A stretch of DNA of 64,000 nt from Pseudorhodoplanes sinuspersici (GTDB lineage: Bacteria > Pseudomonadota > Alphaproteobacteria > Rhizobiales > Xanthobacteraceae). How positions within the stretch are numbered: position 1 is the stretch's first letter; each line of letters opens with the position of its first letter. The stretch lies in contig NZ_CP021112.1 in assembly GCF_002119765.1 (NCBI RefSeq), positions 5,140,501 to 5,204,500 of the forward strand, given 5' to 3'. The notes under the pieces were generated by a model. It did not search any database, had not been told where the DNA came from, and saw nothing but the letters and a program-made list of their open reading frames with translations. The translations under genes and the position numbers were made by a program. Shown here piece by piece: positions 51,935 through 61,637 of the stretch.

Positions 51935-51964
51935 ATAAAATTAATTTTATGATAGAAAGTCTAT
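51935..51964. promoter_or_regulatory. Paired palindromes between LLM oxygenase and MarR-like genes
   Basis: ATAAAATTAATTTTAT (51935-51950) is a perfect 16-base palindrome. ATAGA and TCTAT (51952-51964) form a second dyad. They lie 27 bases upstream of the oxygenase start and about 77 before the MarR-like start, a good place for an operator of the MarR-like protein. Also strikingly AT-rich against the genome background. Confidence 0.5.
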
Positions 51965-52040
51965 TTGATCGTCAATCTGGACGCAAGCACAAGTCCGGTG
52001 CAATGCCCTGAGCCGAAGTTGTGCAGGAGAGGCAAGCGAA

Positions 52041-52661
52041 ATGCCGAAGAACAGCCGCCGCTCCGCCGGTGATCGGTCCAAACCGATCGATCGTTCCTGG
52101 CATTTAGCGCGCACCGCGCAGGAAATGGATGTGGCGGAGCTAGAATATGCATTGATCCGCTGCTGGGAAGGCTTCGGGCATTGGCAGGCCGAGTGCCTCG
52201 CTTCGGTCGCGGAATTTTCCGCCAGCGGTCCGGATAATGCCTTACTGCACATGATCCGCATGAACGACCGGCCGAAAAGCTTGCGCGATCTCGCGCATAT
52301 GGCCAATCGCGACGATATCCCCAACCTGCAATACAGCTTGCGCAAGCTGATCAAGGGCGGCCTCGTGACGCGCAGCGGCAGCGGCCGATCCGGCGTGACA
52401 TACGAAACCACCGCCTTAGGCAAAACCGTCACCGATCGTTACGCCGACGTGCGCGCCCATCTCCTGATCGAAGCGGTGGCGCGTGTGCCCGATCTTGCCA
52501 AGCGCCTGCAAGATGTTGTGCACACACTCGACTTGATGACGGGAATTTACGAACAGGCCGCGCGCGCGGCCGCCACCCACCGGCACCGGGCCGGACGTCT
52601 CGGCCAAGAGAAATTAGGCCAAGAAAAATTAGGTCAAGAGACATCGGATCAGGAAAAATAG
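52041..52661 (+). CDS. MarR-like winged-helix regulator with repetitive C-terminal tail
   Basis: A 206-residue DNA-binding protein (winged helix, PF13463-like). The recognition region is SLRDLAHMANRDDIPNLQYS with the wing LVTRSGSGRSGVTYETTALG. The last 20 residues are LGQEK-type repeats, from an in-frame 15-base tandem repeat (52605-52655), and look recently expanded. It is divergent from the LLM oxygenase gene and is its likely regulator. Confidence 0.82.
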   Translation: MPKNSRRSAGDRSKPIDRSWHLARTAQEMDVAELEYALIRCWEGFGHWQAECLASVAEFSASGPDNALLHMIRMNDRPKSLRDLAHMANRDDIPNLQYSLRKLIKGGLVTRSGSGRSGVTYETTALGKTVTDRYADVRAHLLIEAVARVPDLAKRLQDVVHTLDLMTGIYEQAARAAATHRHRAGRLGQEKLGQEKLGQETSDQEK

Positions 52662-52672
52662 TCGACCAAGAG

Positions 52673-53896
52673 TTATCGCGCCGCCATCGGCATCTTGAAT
52701 CGCGCGAGCATCGCAGCAACGCCGACCAGCGCAAGCGCTGTAAATCCGGCGCCGGCAAAGAAGGTGGCGGCCGGCCCGATCATGTCCCACAAGGCACCGG
52801 CTATAACGCTCGCCGCCAGCAGCATCAGGCCGCCGGCGAAGCTGAAAATGCCAAAGGCCGTTCCGCGCAGATCGGCCGGCGTGACATCGGCGATCAACGC
52901 GGCCAGCAGCCCTTGAGTCAATCCCATATGCAAACCCCAGAGCGCAGTGCCGGCCACGACCACGGCAATGTTGCCCGCAAGTGCCAGCACGATGTCAGCC
53001 AATAGCAGTGCCACGATGCCGATAAGCAGCATGGCGCGGCGACCAAGCCGATCCGACAGCGCGCCCGCTGGATAGGCCGATAGCGCGTAGACAATATTCA
53101 TCACCACCAGGATCGCCGGAACCAGCGCAACGGCCATGCCGAGCTGTTGTGCGCGAAGGATCAGAAAGGCTTCGCTGAATCGCGCGAGCGTCAACACACT
53201 GCCGACGGCGACAACGATCCAGAACGCAGGCGGCAACCGCCGGACATCCGATAGCGCGAGCCCCGGCCGGCCGTTCTGCGGTTCCGCGTGCCGCACGGGC
53301 TCCTTGACCGCAAACAGGATCAGCGCAAATGCGATGAAAGCTGGAAACACCGCAATCCAGAACACGCCGATGAAATTGTCGGCCATCACCGCCATCAGTC
53401 CGACCGCCAGGAGCGGGCCGACAAAAGCGCCGATCGTATCGAGCGACTGACGCAGGCCGAAAGCGGCGCCGCGAATGGGTGCCGGCGTGAGATCGGCCAC
53501 CAGCGCATCGCGCGGAGCGCCGCGGATCCCCTTTCCAAGGCGATCGATGAAGCGCGCAGCGACGATCCACCCCAATCCCGTGGCTAGTGGAAAGATCGGC
53601 TTTGTGAAGGCCGCAAGCCCGTAACCGATCACGGCCAAGAGCTTGCGCTTGCCGAGCCAGTCGCTGAGTGCGCCCGAGAAGACGCGGACCACCATCGCCG
53701 TCGCTTCGGCAATGCCCTCGATGACGCCAACCGCGACCATCGACGCACCGAGCCCGACCACCAGGTAGACCGGCAACAGCGCATGAATCATCTCCGAGGA
53801 GATGTCCATGAACAGGCTGACCAGACCTAGCGCCCAGACGCTACGTGGAATGTCCCTGAGGCGAGAAAGATGAGACCTGTCGGATGAGGTCGCCAC
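52673..53896 (-). CDS. MFS transporter
   Basis: A 407-residue major facilitator with 12 predicted helices. Motif-A-like FSGALSDWLGKRKLLAVIGY and SAYPAGALSDRLGRRAMLLI are present in the two halves; the first half also carries ARFIDRLGKGIRGAPRDALV, typical of the bacterial 'MFS, YfmI/metabolite' group where a GxRxxPRD motif follows TM4. The start is GTG 53896. It converges on the MarR-like gene and lies 12 bases after the NDUFA12 stop, so read-through from NDUFA12 is possible. Substrate unknown. Confidence 0.88.
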   Translation of the reverse strand: MATSSDRSHLSRLRDIPRSVWALGLVSLFMDISSEMIHALLPVYLVVGLGASMVAVGVIEGIAEATAMVVRVFSGALSDWLGKRKLLAVIGYGLAAFTKPIFPLATGLGWIVAARFIDRLGKGIRGAPRDALVADLTPAPIRGAAFGLRQSLDTIGAFVGPLLAVGLMAVMADNFIGVFWIAVFPAFIAFALILFAVKEPVRHAEPQNGRPGLALSDVRRLPPAFWIVVAVGSVLTLARFSEAFLILRAQQLGMAVALVPAILVVMNIVYALSAYPAGALSDRLGRRAMLLIGIVALLLADIVLALAGNIAVVVAGTALWGLHMGLTQGLLAALIADVTPADLRGTAFGIFSFAGGLMLLAASVIAGALWDMIGPAATFFAGAGFTALALVGVAAMLARFKMPMAAR

Positions 53897-53908
53897 CCGG
53901 CGTTCGCG

Positions 53909-54319
53909 TCAGCGGCCTGGCGTCCAGGCCTTGTAGTCGCCGGTCGCCTTGGGGCGACGACCCTGCGCCAGCGTCGAACCGCTCGGACGATAGGCACCCA
54001 GCGTGCCGGTCAGATTCGGCCGATGCGGCTTCTGCCAGGCGCGGGGCTTATATTTCTCTTCGGTCGGCGGCGTGTCGACGGTGTGATGCATCCAGCCATG
54101 CCACGACGGCGGAATGGTCGAGGCCTCGGCATAGCCGTTATAGATCACCCAGCGACGCTCGAAGCCGAGCACCGGATCGATCTTGCCGCCCTTGGTCCGA
54201 TAATAGCGGTTGCCTGCCTCGTCGTCGCCGACATGCTCGCCATAGAGCCACGTCCAGAGCTGTGTGTTCAGCGTCTGTCCGTTCCACCAGGTGAAGAACT
54301 TGAGCAGGAAACTCTTCAT
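53909..54319 (-). CDS. NADH:ubiquinone oxidoreductase accessory subunit NDUFA12
   Basis: A 136-residue protein of the NDUFA12/B17.2 family, a peripheral subunit of complex I in alphaproteobacteria and mitochondria. It begins [20 protein letters not shown] and shows [56 protein letters not shown], then the basic tail. I chose ATG 54319; a much longer frame from 54778 runs through the divergent MscS gene and is spurious. It usually neighbours DUF2155; here 5.9 kb of other genes lie between. Confidence 0.95.
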   Translation of the reverse strand: MKSFLLKFFTWWNGQTLNTQLWTWLYGEHVGDDEAGNRYYRTKGGKIDPVLGFERRWVIYNGYAEASTIPPSWHGWMHHTVDTPPTEEKYKPRAWQKPHRPNLTGTLGAYRPSGSTLAQGRRPKATGDYKAWTPGR

Positions 54320-54416
54320 GTTGCGCCGCGTTGGAAATGGATCGCGGGTTTCATGCCATTGCCGGCGGATGAAGTCCAGAGAGCCATTTTCCTGAGAATT
54401 CACACCAACAGGCGGT

Positions 54417-55610
54417 ATGACGGACCTCTTTTGGAACCTATGGACCTGGATCGATTCTGTCCTTGAGGCCATCCCGGCCCCGATTGCCGCAATCTTCTTG
54501 CTTGCCGGGGCCATTGCGGCGGCGATGCTGTTATTTTCCATCATCGTCCGGCTGACCCGCCATCTCTTTGCGGTCCGCCACCCGATCCTGTTCTCGTTCC
54601 TGCGCCGGACCAAGGGGGTGCTGCGTTTCGCGCTGATCCTGCTCGCGCTCTCTGTCGCCGCACGCAATGCTCCGCTCAACCAGGATGTCGCCGGCGCCCT
54701 TGGCCGCATCTTCCAGGTCGGCTTCATCGTCATGATCGGCTGGCTCGCCATCGTTGGCGCCAATCTGCTGGCCGACATTTACCTCCTGCGTTTTCGCATC
54801 GATACCGAAGACAACCTGCTGGCGCGGAAGCACGTCACTCAGGTGCGTATCCTCAAAGGCGCGGTGCAGATGCTGATCATCGTCATCACCGCCGCCTCCG
54901 GTTTGATGACATTTGAAGTCGTGCGGCAGTTCGGTGTGTCGCTGTTCGCATCCGCCGGGATCGCCGGCATCGTCGTCGGCTTTGCAGCCCGCCCCCTACT
55001 TTCCAGTCTGATCGCGGGCATGCAGATCGCAATGACGCAGCCGATCCGCATCGACGATGCCGTTGTGGTGGAAAACGAATGGGGCTGGATCGAGGAGATC
55101 AAAGCCACTTATGTCGTCATCAAATTGTGGGACTGGCGGCGCATGGTCGTGCCTCTCTCCTACTTCATGGAGAAGCCGTTCCAGAACTGGACGCGTGAGA
55201 CGGCCTCACTGATCGGCACCGTGTACGTCAATGTGGATTACACCGTTCCGGTCGAAGAGGTGCGGCAGGAGGCGTATCGTATCGCCCGTGAATCGAAATT
55301 ATGGGACCGCAACGTCATCAATCTGCAGGTCACGGACGCGAAATCCAACACGATCGAGCTGCGCATCCTCGCCAGCGGCCGCAATTCGCCCGAAGTGTTC
55401 GATCTTCGCTGCGAGATCCGCGAGAAGATCATCGATTATCTGCAGCGCGAGCACCCCGATGCCCTGCCCCGCGCGCGTCAGGAACAATATTGGCACAACA
55501 CGCCATCGCTCGTTCCGGGCGGCAATGCGAGCAAAGACATCAATGCAACGGAAACCACCGGCACCGACGGCAACGGCAAGGATCCTGCCCTCCCGCGGCA
55601 ACGGTCGTGA
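54417..55610 (+). CDS. MscS-family mechanosensitive channel
   Basis: A 397-residue channel with about five membrane helices and an MscS core. The pore-lining helix is near [20 protein letters not shown], followed by the beta domain ([58 protein letters not shown]) and a C-terminal alpha/beta part. It opens under membrane tension to release solutes in osmotic downshock. It is divergent from NDUFA12, 97 bases apart. The composite repeat copy 2 lies downstream. Confidence 0.93.
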   Translation: MTDLFWNLWTWIDSVLEAIPAPIAAIFLLAGAIAAAMLLFSIIVRLTRHLFAVRHPILFSFLRRTKGVLRFALILLALSVAARNAPLNQDVAGALGRIFQVGFIVMIGWLAIVGANLLADIYLLRFRIDTEDNLLARKHVTQVRILKGAVQMLIIVITAASGLMTFEVVRQFGVSLFASAGIAGIVVGFAARPLLSSLIAGMQIAMTQPIRIDDAVVVENEWGWIEEIKATYVVIKLWDWRRMVVPLSYFMEKPFQNWTRETASLIGTVYVNVDYTVPVEEVRQEAYRIARESKLWDRNVINLQVTDAKSNTIELRILASGRNSPEVFDLRCEIREKIIDYLQREHPDALPRARQEQYWHNTPSLVPGGNASKDINATETTGTDGNGKDPALPRQRS

Positions 55611-55692
55611 CATTGGTATTGCAACTGATTTGCAATTGAATTCATAGCGCTTGCATCGCTGCGGCGCGCGGCCTAGATCCTGCGCATCCAAT

Positions 55693-55859
55693 CTAGTGCA
55701 CTGTTTCCGAAGTTCGTGCAGTATCTGCGGCAGTCTCTACACGAACTTCGGAAACAAGGTGCACTAGGAACTCTATGATTCTAGTGCCGCTTTTGATTTT
55801 GAAGTTCCTGACAAGAGCTCGCTACAAATGGTGCAGGAACTTCAAAATCGCGGCACTAG
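55693..55859. repeat. Composite double-hairpin repeat, copy 2 (inverted relative to copy 1)
   Basis: Hairpin B' spans 55693-55767 (CTAGTGCAC arms, GTTTCCGAAGTTCGTG inner arm) and hairpin A' spans 55781-55859 (CTAGTGCCGC arms, GATTTTGAAGTTCCTG inner arm), separated by 13 bases. The unit is the reverse complement of 33462-33628. It ends seven bases before the CDF transporter start. Confidence 0.85.
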
Positions 55860-55865
55860 CCTGTT

Positions 55866-56753
55866 ATGACACGTATTCAGACCCTTGCCGCTGGCAGCAT
55901 TGCGGTTGGCTTCATCGTTCTTGCACTGAAATACGTTGCCTATCACCTGACGGGCAGCGTGGCCTTGCTGTCGGATGCGATCGAAAGCATCGTCAATGTC
56001 GCAACCGCCATCGCCACACTGTTCGCCATCAGCTTCGCGGCACAGCCGGCCGACGCCAATCATCCCTATGGCCACCACAAAGCCGAGTACATCTCCGCCG
56101 TTCTCGAAGGCGTGTTGATCGTTGTCGCCGCGATCGCCATTCTGCACGAGGCGTGGCTCGCCTATCAATCGCCACGGATGATCGACGCACCCTGGGTCGG
56201 TCTTGCGGTGAATGGCGGCGCCTCTGTTCTCAACGCGATCTGGTGCTACGTCCTGATTGCACAGGGCCGCGCCCATAAATCGCCGGCGCTGGTCGCGGAC
56301 GGCCGACATCTGTTCACCGATGTCGTCTCATCTTTCGGCGTGTTTGTCGGCATCGCCCTTGCTGCTCTCACCGGGCTGTCGATCCTCGATCCGATTCTTG
56401 CCGCGCTGGTCGCGCTCAACATTCTGTGGGCGGGCTGGCGTCTGATGAGCCAATCCGTGGGCGGCTTGCTCGACGAGGCCCTACCGGAAGGTGACCTGTC
56501 ACGGATCCGCGCGGTCATCGCCGCCAATGCCGATGGCGCGATCGAGGCGCATGATCTTCGCACGCGCCAGGCCGGCCGCATGACATTCGTCGACTTCCAC
56601 CTTGTGGTGAAAGGCCAGATGAGCGTCACCGAAGCGCACGATATCTGCGACCGGCTCGAGCGCGCGATCAAGGCGGAGGTTCAGGATGCCTTGATCTCGA
56701 TTCATGTGGAACCCGACGACAAGGCCAAGCATTCCGGCATTGTGGTGTTGTAA
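55866..56753 (+). CDS. Cation diffusion facilitator transporter
   Basis: A 295-residue CDF-family exporter of divalent metals by proton exchange. Metal-site motifs are SVALLSDAIESIVN (Asp) and ANHPYGHHKAEYISAV (His-Pro-x-Gly-His) in the first half, and LVADGRHLFTDVVSS (His and Asp) in TM5. The C-terminal domain ends in metal-binding His and Asp (ISIHVEPDD). The pattern fits the Zn/Fe/Mn type. The start at 55866 lies seven bases after a composite repeat and has no clear ribosome site. Confidence 0.93.
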   Translation: MTRIQTLAAGSIAVGFIVLALKYVAYHLTGSVALLSDAIESIVNVATAIATLFAISFAAQPADANHPYGHHKAEYISAVLEGVLIVVAAIAILHEAWLAYQSPRMIDAPWVGLAVNGGASVLNAIWCYVLIAQGRAHKSPALVADGRHLFTDVVSSFGVFVGIALAALTGLSILDPILAALVALNILWAGWRLMSQSVGGLLDEALPEGDLSRIRAVIAANADGAIEAHDLRTRQAGRMTFVDFHLVVKGQMSVTEAHDICDRLERAIKAEVQDALISIHVEPDDKAKHSGIVVL

Positions 56754-56785
56754 AAGCTTCGCCAGCTATGCCGGCGACGGCCGGT

Positions 56786-57994
<1,209 letters not shown>

Positions 57995-58043
57995 TCAGAT
58001 GCGGCTCTGCAGCATCAATTATGGCGGGAGCGCCGGAAAGGAC

Positions 58044-58943
58044 ATGGATCAAGCGTGCGATCTCTTGTACAAATCGAACATGCCCGGCACCGCAAAATCT
58101 GTTATCCAGTCGTATAATCTGTTCGGCGAGACCGGCGACCTTCCCGACGTCATCCATTGCGAGACCATCGCGGCGCGCTCGGTGCTGCATGACTGGGAAC
58201 TAGAACCGCACCGGCATGCGCGCCTGCATCAGGTGCTGCTGGTAGCGCGCGGCGGCGGACAGCTAACAATCGAGGGACGGCGCCATCGCTTGCGCCCGAT
58301 GCATCTCGTCAATGTGCCGGCCGGTCAGGTGCACGGCTTTTCGTTTCGTCCGGGCACGCAAGGCTTCGTGGTGACCTTCGTGGCCGAGATGCTCGATCAT
58401 ATCCTGGTGCCGCCGGAGGGGCTCGCACGGGTCCTTGCCGAAGCGGCGGTGCTGCGCGGCACGCCGGAGATGCGCAGGGTCGTGACGAATATCTTCGCCG
58501 AATATGGCGCGCGGCACTATGCGAGGGCCCACATCCTGCGGGCGCTTTCGGCGACGTTGCTCGGCCTCGTGGCGCGCGAGATCGCGGCCGAGCACGGCCC
58601 GAACGCCCGCGCGTCCGGCGCCGATCTCGTCCAGCGGTTCGAGGCGCTGCTGGATGCTCATTTCATCGAGCACTGGCCGGTCGCGCGCTATGCCAAGGCG
58701 CTCAAGGTGACACCGACACATCTGACACGCGTCGTGCGGGAGACTCATGGCTGTCCGGCGACCCACATGATCCGCGATCGCATGGTGCGGGAGGCAAGGC
58801 GCCACCTCGTCTACACGAACCTGTCGATCTCCCAGATCGCCTATGCGTTGCGCTTCGATGACCCCGCTTATTTCTCCCGCACCTTCACCCAGGCCACCGG
58901 CCAATCACCGCGCGACTTTCGTCACCGCATCGGTTCGCTCTGA
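58044..58943 (+). CDS. pobR: AraC-family activator of pobA (PobR-like)
   Basis: A 299-residue regulator. The N-terminal cupin part (EPHRHARLHQVLLVARGGGQ, HLVNVPAGQVHGFSFRPGTQ) binds effector, and the C-terminal AraC domain has two HTH units (PVARYAKALKVTPTHLTRVV and LSISQIAYALRFDDPAYFSR). ATG 58044 follows CCGGAAAGGAC; another ATG at 58080 is possible. Divergent to pobA, it is expected to activate it in response to 4-hydroxybenzoate (family knowledge). Confidence 0.92.
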   Translation: MDQACDLLYKSNMPGTAKSVIQSYNLFGETGDLPDVIHCETIAARSVLHDWELEPHRHARLHQVLLVARGGGQLTIEGRRHRLRPMHLVNVPAGQVHGFSFRPGTQGFVVTFVAEMLDHILVPPEGLARVLAEAAVLRGTPEMRRVVTNIFAEYGARHYARAHILRALSATLLGLVAREIAAEHGPNARASGADLVQRFEALLDAHFIEHWPVARYAKALKVTPTHLTRVVRETHGCPATHMIRDRMVREARRHLVYTNLSISQIAYALRFDDPAYFSRTFTQATGQSPRDFRHRIGSL

Positions 58944-59116
58944 ATGTGGACGAACGGGTACCCGAAGTCCCCTTCACGACGATCAAGGCGGGGCGAAGTC
59001 GGCCGAAGCCGGACAACTCAACAGCGCAGTTAAGAGAAGTAAGACCTCCGAAGCCATGCATGGTAGCTGCAGTTTGCGTATGTTGGCCACCATGCACGGA
59101 CATCGTGACAGGCCGA

Positions 59117-59710
59117 TCACGCCGCCTGCGTCTGCCGCTGCGCGTCGCGCACCGACAGCCGGCCGGCAAACAACGCGAGCTTGTCGAGATAACTCTGCAG
59201 GAATGTCGCGGTCTGCTCGTCGGTGATGTTGCCGTCCTCGTCGATCAATTCCGGCTTGTAGGCGAGATAGACTTCCGGCTGCCCCAGAACGAGAGCGCCA
59301 ACCGCCGTCAGCATCGTGCGCATCTGGTGCTGGGCGACCGCCGTGCCGATGACACCCGGCGACGTGCCGGTCACGGAGGCAAGCTTGCCGTCCCATACAT
59401 TGGTCCCCCAGGGACGGGTGCCCCAATCGAGCGCATTCTTCAGCACGGCCGGTACACCGCGATTGTATTCCGGAGTCACGAACAGCACCGCGTCCGAGGC
59501 CGCAACAGCCTCCTTCATGCGCTGGACGGACGCCGGGACATTGTTCTCACGCTCGGGATCGAAAAACGGCAGATCGTCGACCTCGACCAACTGAAAATCG
59601 AGCTTGGCGGCGCCGAGCTTTCCAAGCGCCTTGGCGAATTTCCGGTTGATCGAACCCGGGCGCGAGCTTCCCACAAAGACCGCGACCTTGGATTTGGGTG
59701 AATTGGACAT
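59117..59710 (-). CDS. NADPH-dependent FMN reductase
   Basis: A 197-residue flavodoxin-like reductase (ChrR/YieF-type). The phosphate loop is FVGSSRPGSINRKFAKAL and the flavin site is FVTPEYNRGVPAVLKNALDW, followed by GTSPGVIGTAVAQHQMRTML. Members reduce quinones, chromate or FMN and defend against redox stress. It is divergent from an HxlR-type repressor, whose protein probably controls it. Confidence 0.93.
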   Translation of the reverse strand: MSNSPKSKVAVFVGSSRPGSINRKFAKALGKLGAAKLDFQLVEVDDLPFFDPERENNVPASVQRMKEAVAASDAVLFVTPEYNRGVPAVLKNALDWGTRPWGTNVWDGKLASVTGTSPGVIGTAVAQHQMRTMLTAVGALVLGQPEVYLAYKPELIDEDGNITDEQTATFLQSYLDKLALFAGRLSVRDAQRQTQAA

Positions 59711-59807
59711 GGCTTACCTCGGTTTCAGGAGCGTGAATGTGATGGTATTGTTTTGTAACCGAGGATGATTAGGTGACTGCCTGGGCAGGCCACAAGGAGG
59801 CACAATT

Positions 59808-60218
59808 TTGTCACGCGGTTACACCCATGTGCCCGAGGAATGCGGGGCCATCAGCGAGATCCTGTCGCGCATCGGCGACAAATGGACCGTGCTGGTGGTG
59901 TCGATGCTCGGCAACGGACCGATGCGGTTCAATGAGTTACGCCGGGAAATTGGTGGCGTTTCACAACGCATGCTCACGCTGACGCTGCGCGGCCTTGAGC
60001 GCGACGGCCTTGTTACGCGAACGGTTTATCCGACAGTACCGCCGCGCGTGGATTATGAACTGACCGAGCTCGGCAAGACCTTGCTGGAGCCGATCGTCGG
60101 CGTCGCCGCCTGGGCCAGGGCCAATCGCGCCAAGATCGCTGCGGCCCGTGTCGTTTACGACAAGGCGGCCAATCGCGAGGCCAAGCCGGGTGTTGTGGCT
60201 CGAACGCCGGCTGCTTGA
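59808..60218 (+). CDS. HxlR-family regulator
   Basis: A 136-residue winged-helix regulator. It contains the HxlR signature AISEILSRIGDKWTVLVVSM, LGNGPMRFNELRREIGGVSQ, RMLTLTLRGLERDGLVTRTV and PRVDYELTELGKTL. It has a single Cys (EECGA) near the N-terminus, as in redox- or electrophile-sensing QorR/HypR-type members. TTG 59808 is the start, with AAGGAGG seven bases upstream. It is divergent from the FMN reductase gene (97-base spacer), likely its target. Confidence 0.92.
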   Translation: MSRGYTHVPEECGAISEILSRIGDKWTVLVVSMLGNGPMRFNELRREIGGVSQRMLTLTLRGLERDGLVTRTVYPTVPPRVDYELTELGKTLLEPIVGVAAWARANRAKIAAARVVYDKAANREAKPGVVARTPAA

Positions 60219-60231
60219 GCCGCATATCGGT

Positions 60232-60699
60232 TTATGAAGACCCTTTCGCCGCGACAAAAGCCTGGCCGAAGGCGTCGGACGCCACGAAACTCAAGACCTT
60301 CCGAAGCTCGGCAGCCCTTTTTTTTCCAAAGGCGGTTTCAAATGCCCCCTGAGCTTTTGCCCATAACGCACTTGCCGCTTTCACCTTCTGCTCTCCGACC
60401 GCGGTCAGCTTCACCCGCTTGGCACGTCTGTCCCGCTCATCCGGAAATGTCTCGACCAGGCCGTCGCGTATGAGCGGCTTCAGCGTGTGGCCGAGTGCAG
60501 ACAGATCCATCACCAAGGCGCTCGCCAGCTGCGCCATCGTTGGCCGATCGAGCGCGACGACATAGGCCAATAGACCGAACTGCGTCGCCCGCAGTCCGCT
60601 CGGACTGATGATGTCGTCATAGAGCTGGCCTAACTGTCGCGCCGCCTGCCGCAACACGCTGTTGTTACACAGGGTCGGGTCCATATCGGCCGGCTTCAA
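60232..60699 (-). CDS. MarR-family regulator
   Basis: A 155-residue regulator with the MarR winged helix: LRATQFGLLAYVVALDRPTM, LASALVMDLSALGHTLKPLI and the wing VETFPDERDRRAKRVKLTAV. TTG 60699 with AAGGAGAG upstream is chosen; an ATG five codons on is an alternative. It is divergent from the SDR gene, and a twin-dyad operator lies between them. Confidence 0.92.
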   Translation of the reverse strand: MKPADMDPTLCNNSVLRQAARQLGQLYDDIISPSGLRATQFGLLAYVVALDRPTMAQLASALVMDLSALGHTLKPLIRDGLVETFPDERDRRAKRVKLTAVGEQKVKAASALWAKAQGAFETAFGKKRAAELRKVLSFVASDAFGQAFVAAKGSS

Positions 60700-60776
60700 A
60701 TCTCTCTCCTTGTGTACCGGACGTCATGCGAACGGCGGATTTCATCCTAACGCATGACTTGATTGGCGGACAACAA

Positions 60777-60810
60777 CAGGTATATGCCAGTAGTTAATGG
60801 CATATACCTG
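60777..60810. promoter_or_regulatory. Twin-dyad operator between MarR and SDR genes
   Basis: CAGGTATATGCCA (60777-60789) and TGGCATATACCTG (60798-60810) are perfect 13-base inverted arms. Each arm contains its own near-palindrome (GGTATATGCC), so two dyads sit about 21 bases apart, near two helix turns. The site ends 26 bases before the SDR start, as expected for a MarR operator controlling both genes. Confidence 0.65.
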
Positions 60811-60836
60811 TAATTTCAATCTCAGGAGAGACCGAA

Positions 60837-61637
60837 ATGGCCACCAATCCATCCACGGGGACCGCCCTCATCACCGGCGCATCGGCTGGTATCGGGGCTA
60901 TTTACGCCGACCGGCTGGCGCGCCGCGGCTACGACCTCATCCTCGTTGCGCGTAACGAGGCCCGGCTTCGTGCTGTTGCCGACAAAGCCGCCGCCAATAC
61001 CGGTCGCCACGTGCAAACGGTGATCGCCGATCTCGGCAAAAAGAACGACCTGCTGCGCGTGGAGAAGATCCTGCGCGATGACCCATCGATCACCATGATG
61101 GTGAACAATGCCGGTTTCGCTTCTGTTCAGCCGCTGCTGAACGAGAATGTGGACCGCATGGAAGACATGATCGCCCTCAATGTCACCGCGCTGACCCGCC
61201 TCGCCTATGCAGCCGCGCCCGGCTTCGTCGCCCGCGGCAAAGGCACGATCATCAACATCAGCTCGATTGTCGGCATCAGCGTCGAAACGCTCAACGGCGT
61301 CTACGGCGCCTCAAAGGCCTATGTGCTCGCATTGAGCCATTCATTGCAGCATGAACTTGCCGGCAAGGGTGTACGGGTCCAGGCCGTGCTGCCCGGCGCG
61401 ACTGCGACCGAAATCTGGGAGAATGCCGGTGTTCAGCTATCAAGCCTGCCGAAAGAGATCGTGATGTCTGCCGACGAAATGGTCGACGCCGCACTGGCCG
61501 GTCTTGATCAGGGCGAGACAGTCACAATCCCCAGCCTCCAGGATGGCAGCGAATGGACGCGCTATGAGGAGGCCCGCCGGGCCCTCTCCTCCCGCCTCTC
61601 CACCGATCATGCCGCACCCCGCTACAGGGCGGCGTAG
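60837..61637 (+). CDS. Short-chain dehydrogenase/reductase
   Basis: A 266-residue NAD(P)-dependent oxidoreductase of the classical/DltE-like SDR type. Cofactor motif TGASAGIGAIYADRLA, NNAG in MMVNNAGFAS, catalytic Ser in INISSIVGIS, and Tyr-Lys in YGASKAYVL. The Arg in LVARNEARL favours NADPH. The substrate is unknown. It is probably repressed by the divergent MarR protein through the operator at 60777-60810. Confidence 0.93.
   Translation: MATNPSTGTALITGASAGIGAIYADRLARRGYDLILVARNEARLRAVADKAAANTGRHVQTVIADLGKKNDLLRVEKILRDDPSITMMVNNAGFASVQPLLNENVDRMEDMIALNVTALTRLAYAAAPGFVARGKGTIINISSIVGISVETLNGVYGASKAYVLALSHSLQHELAGKGVRVQAVLPGATATEIWENAGVQLSSLPKEIVMSADEMVDAALAGLDQGETVTIPSLQDGSEWTRYEEARRALSSRLSTDHAAPRYRAA

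Noticed and set aside
53909-54778. 289-codon frame containing NDUFA12
   Set aside because: The first 153 codons are antisense to the MscS gene; the family start is at 54319.
59711-59807. HxlR operator GGTATTGTTTTGTAACC in the FMN reductase/HxlR spacer
   Set aside because: Dyad is imperfect (about four to five matching bases per arm), too weak to list as a site, though its location is suitable.
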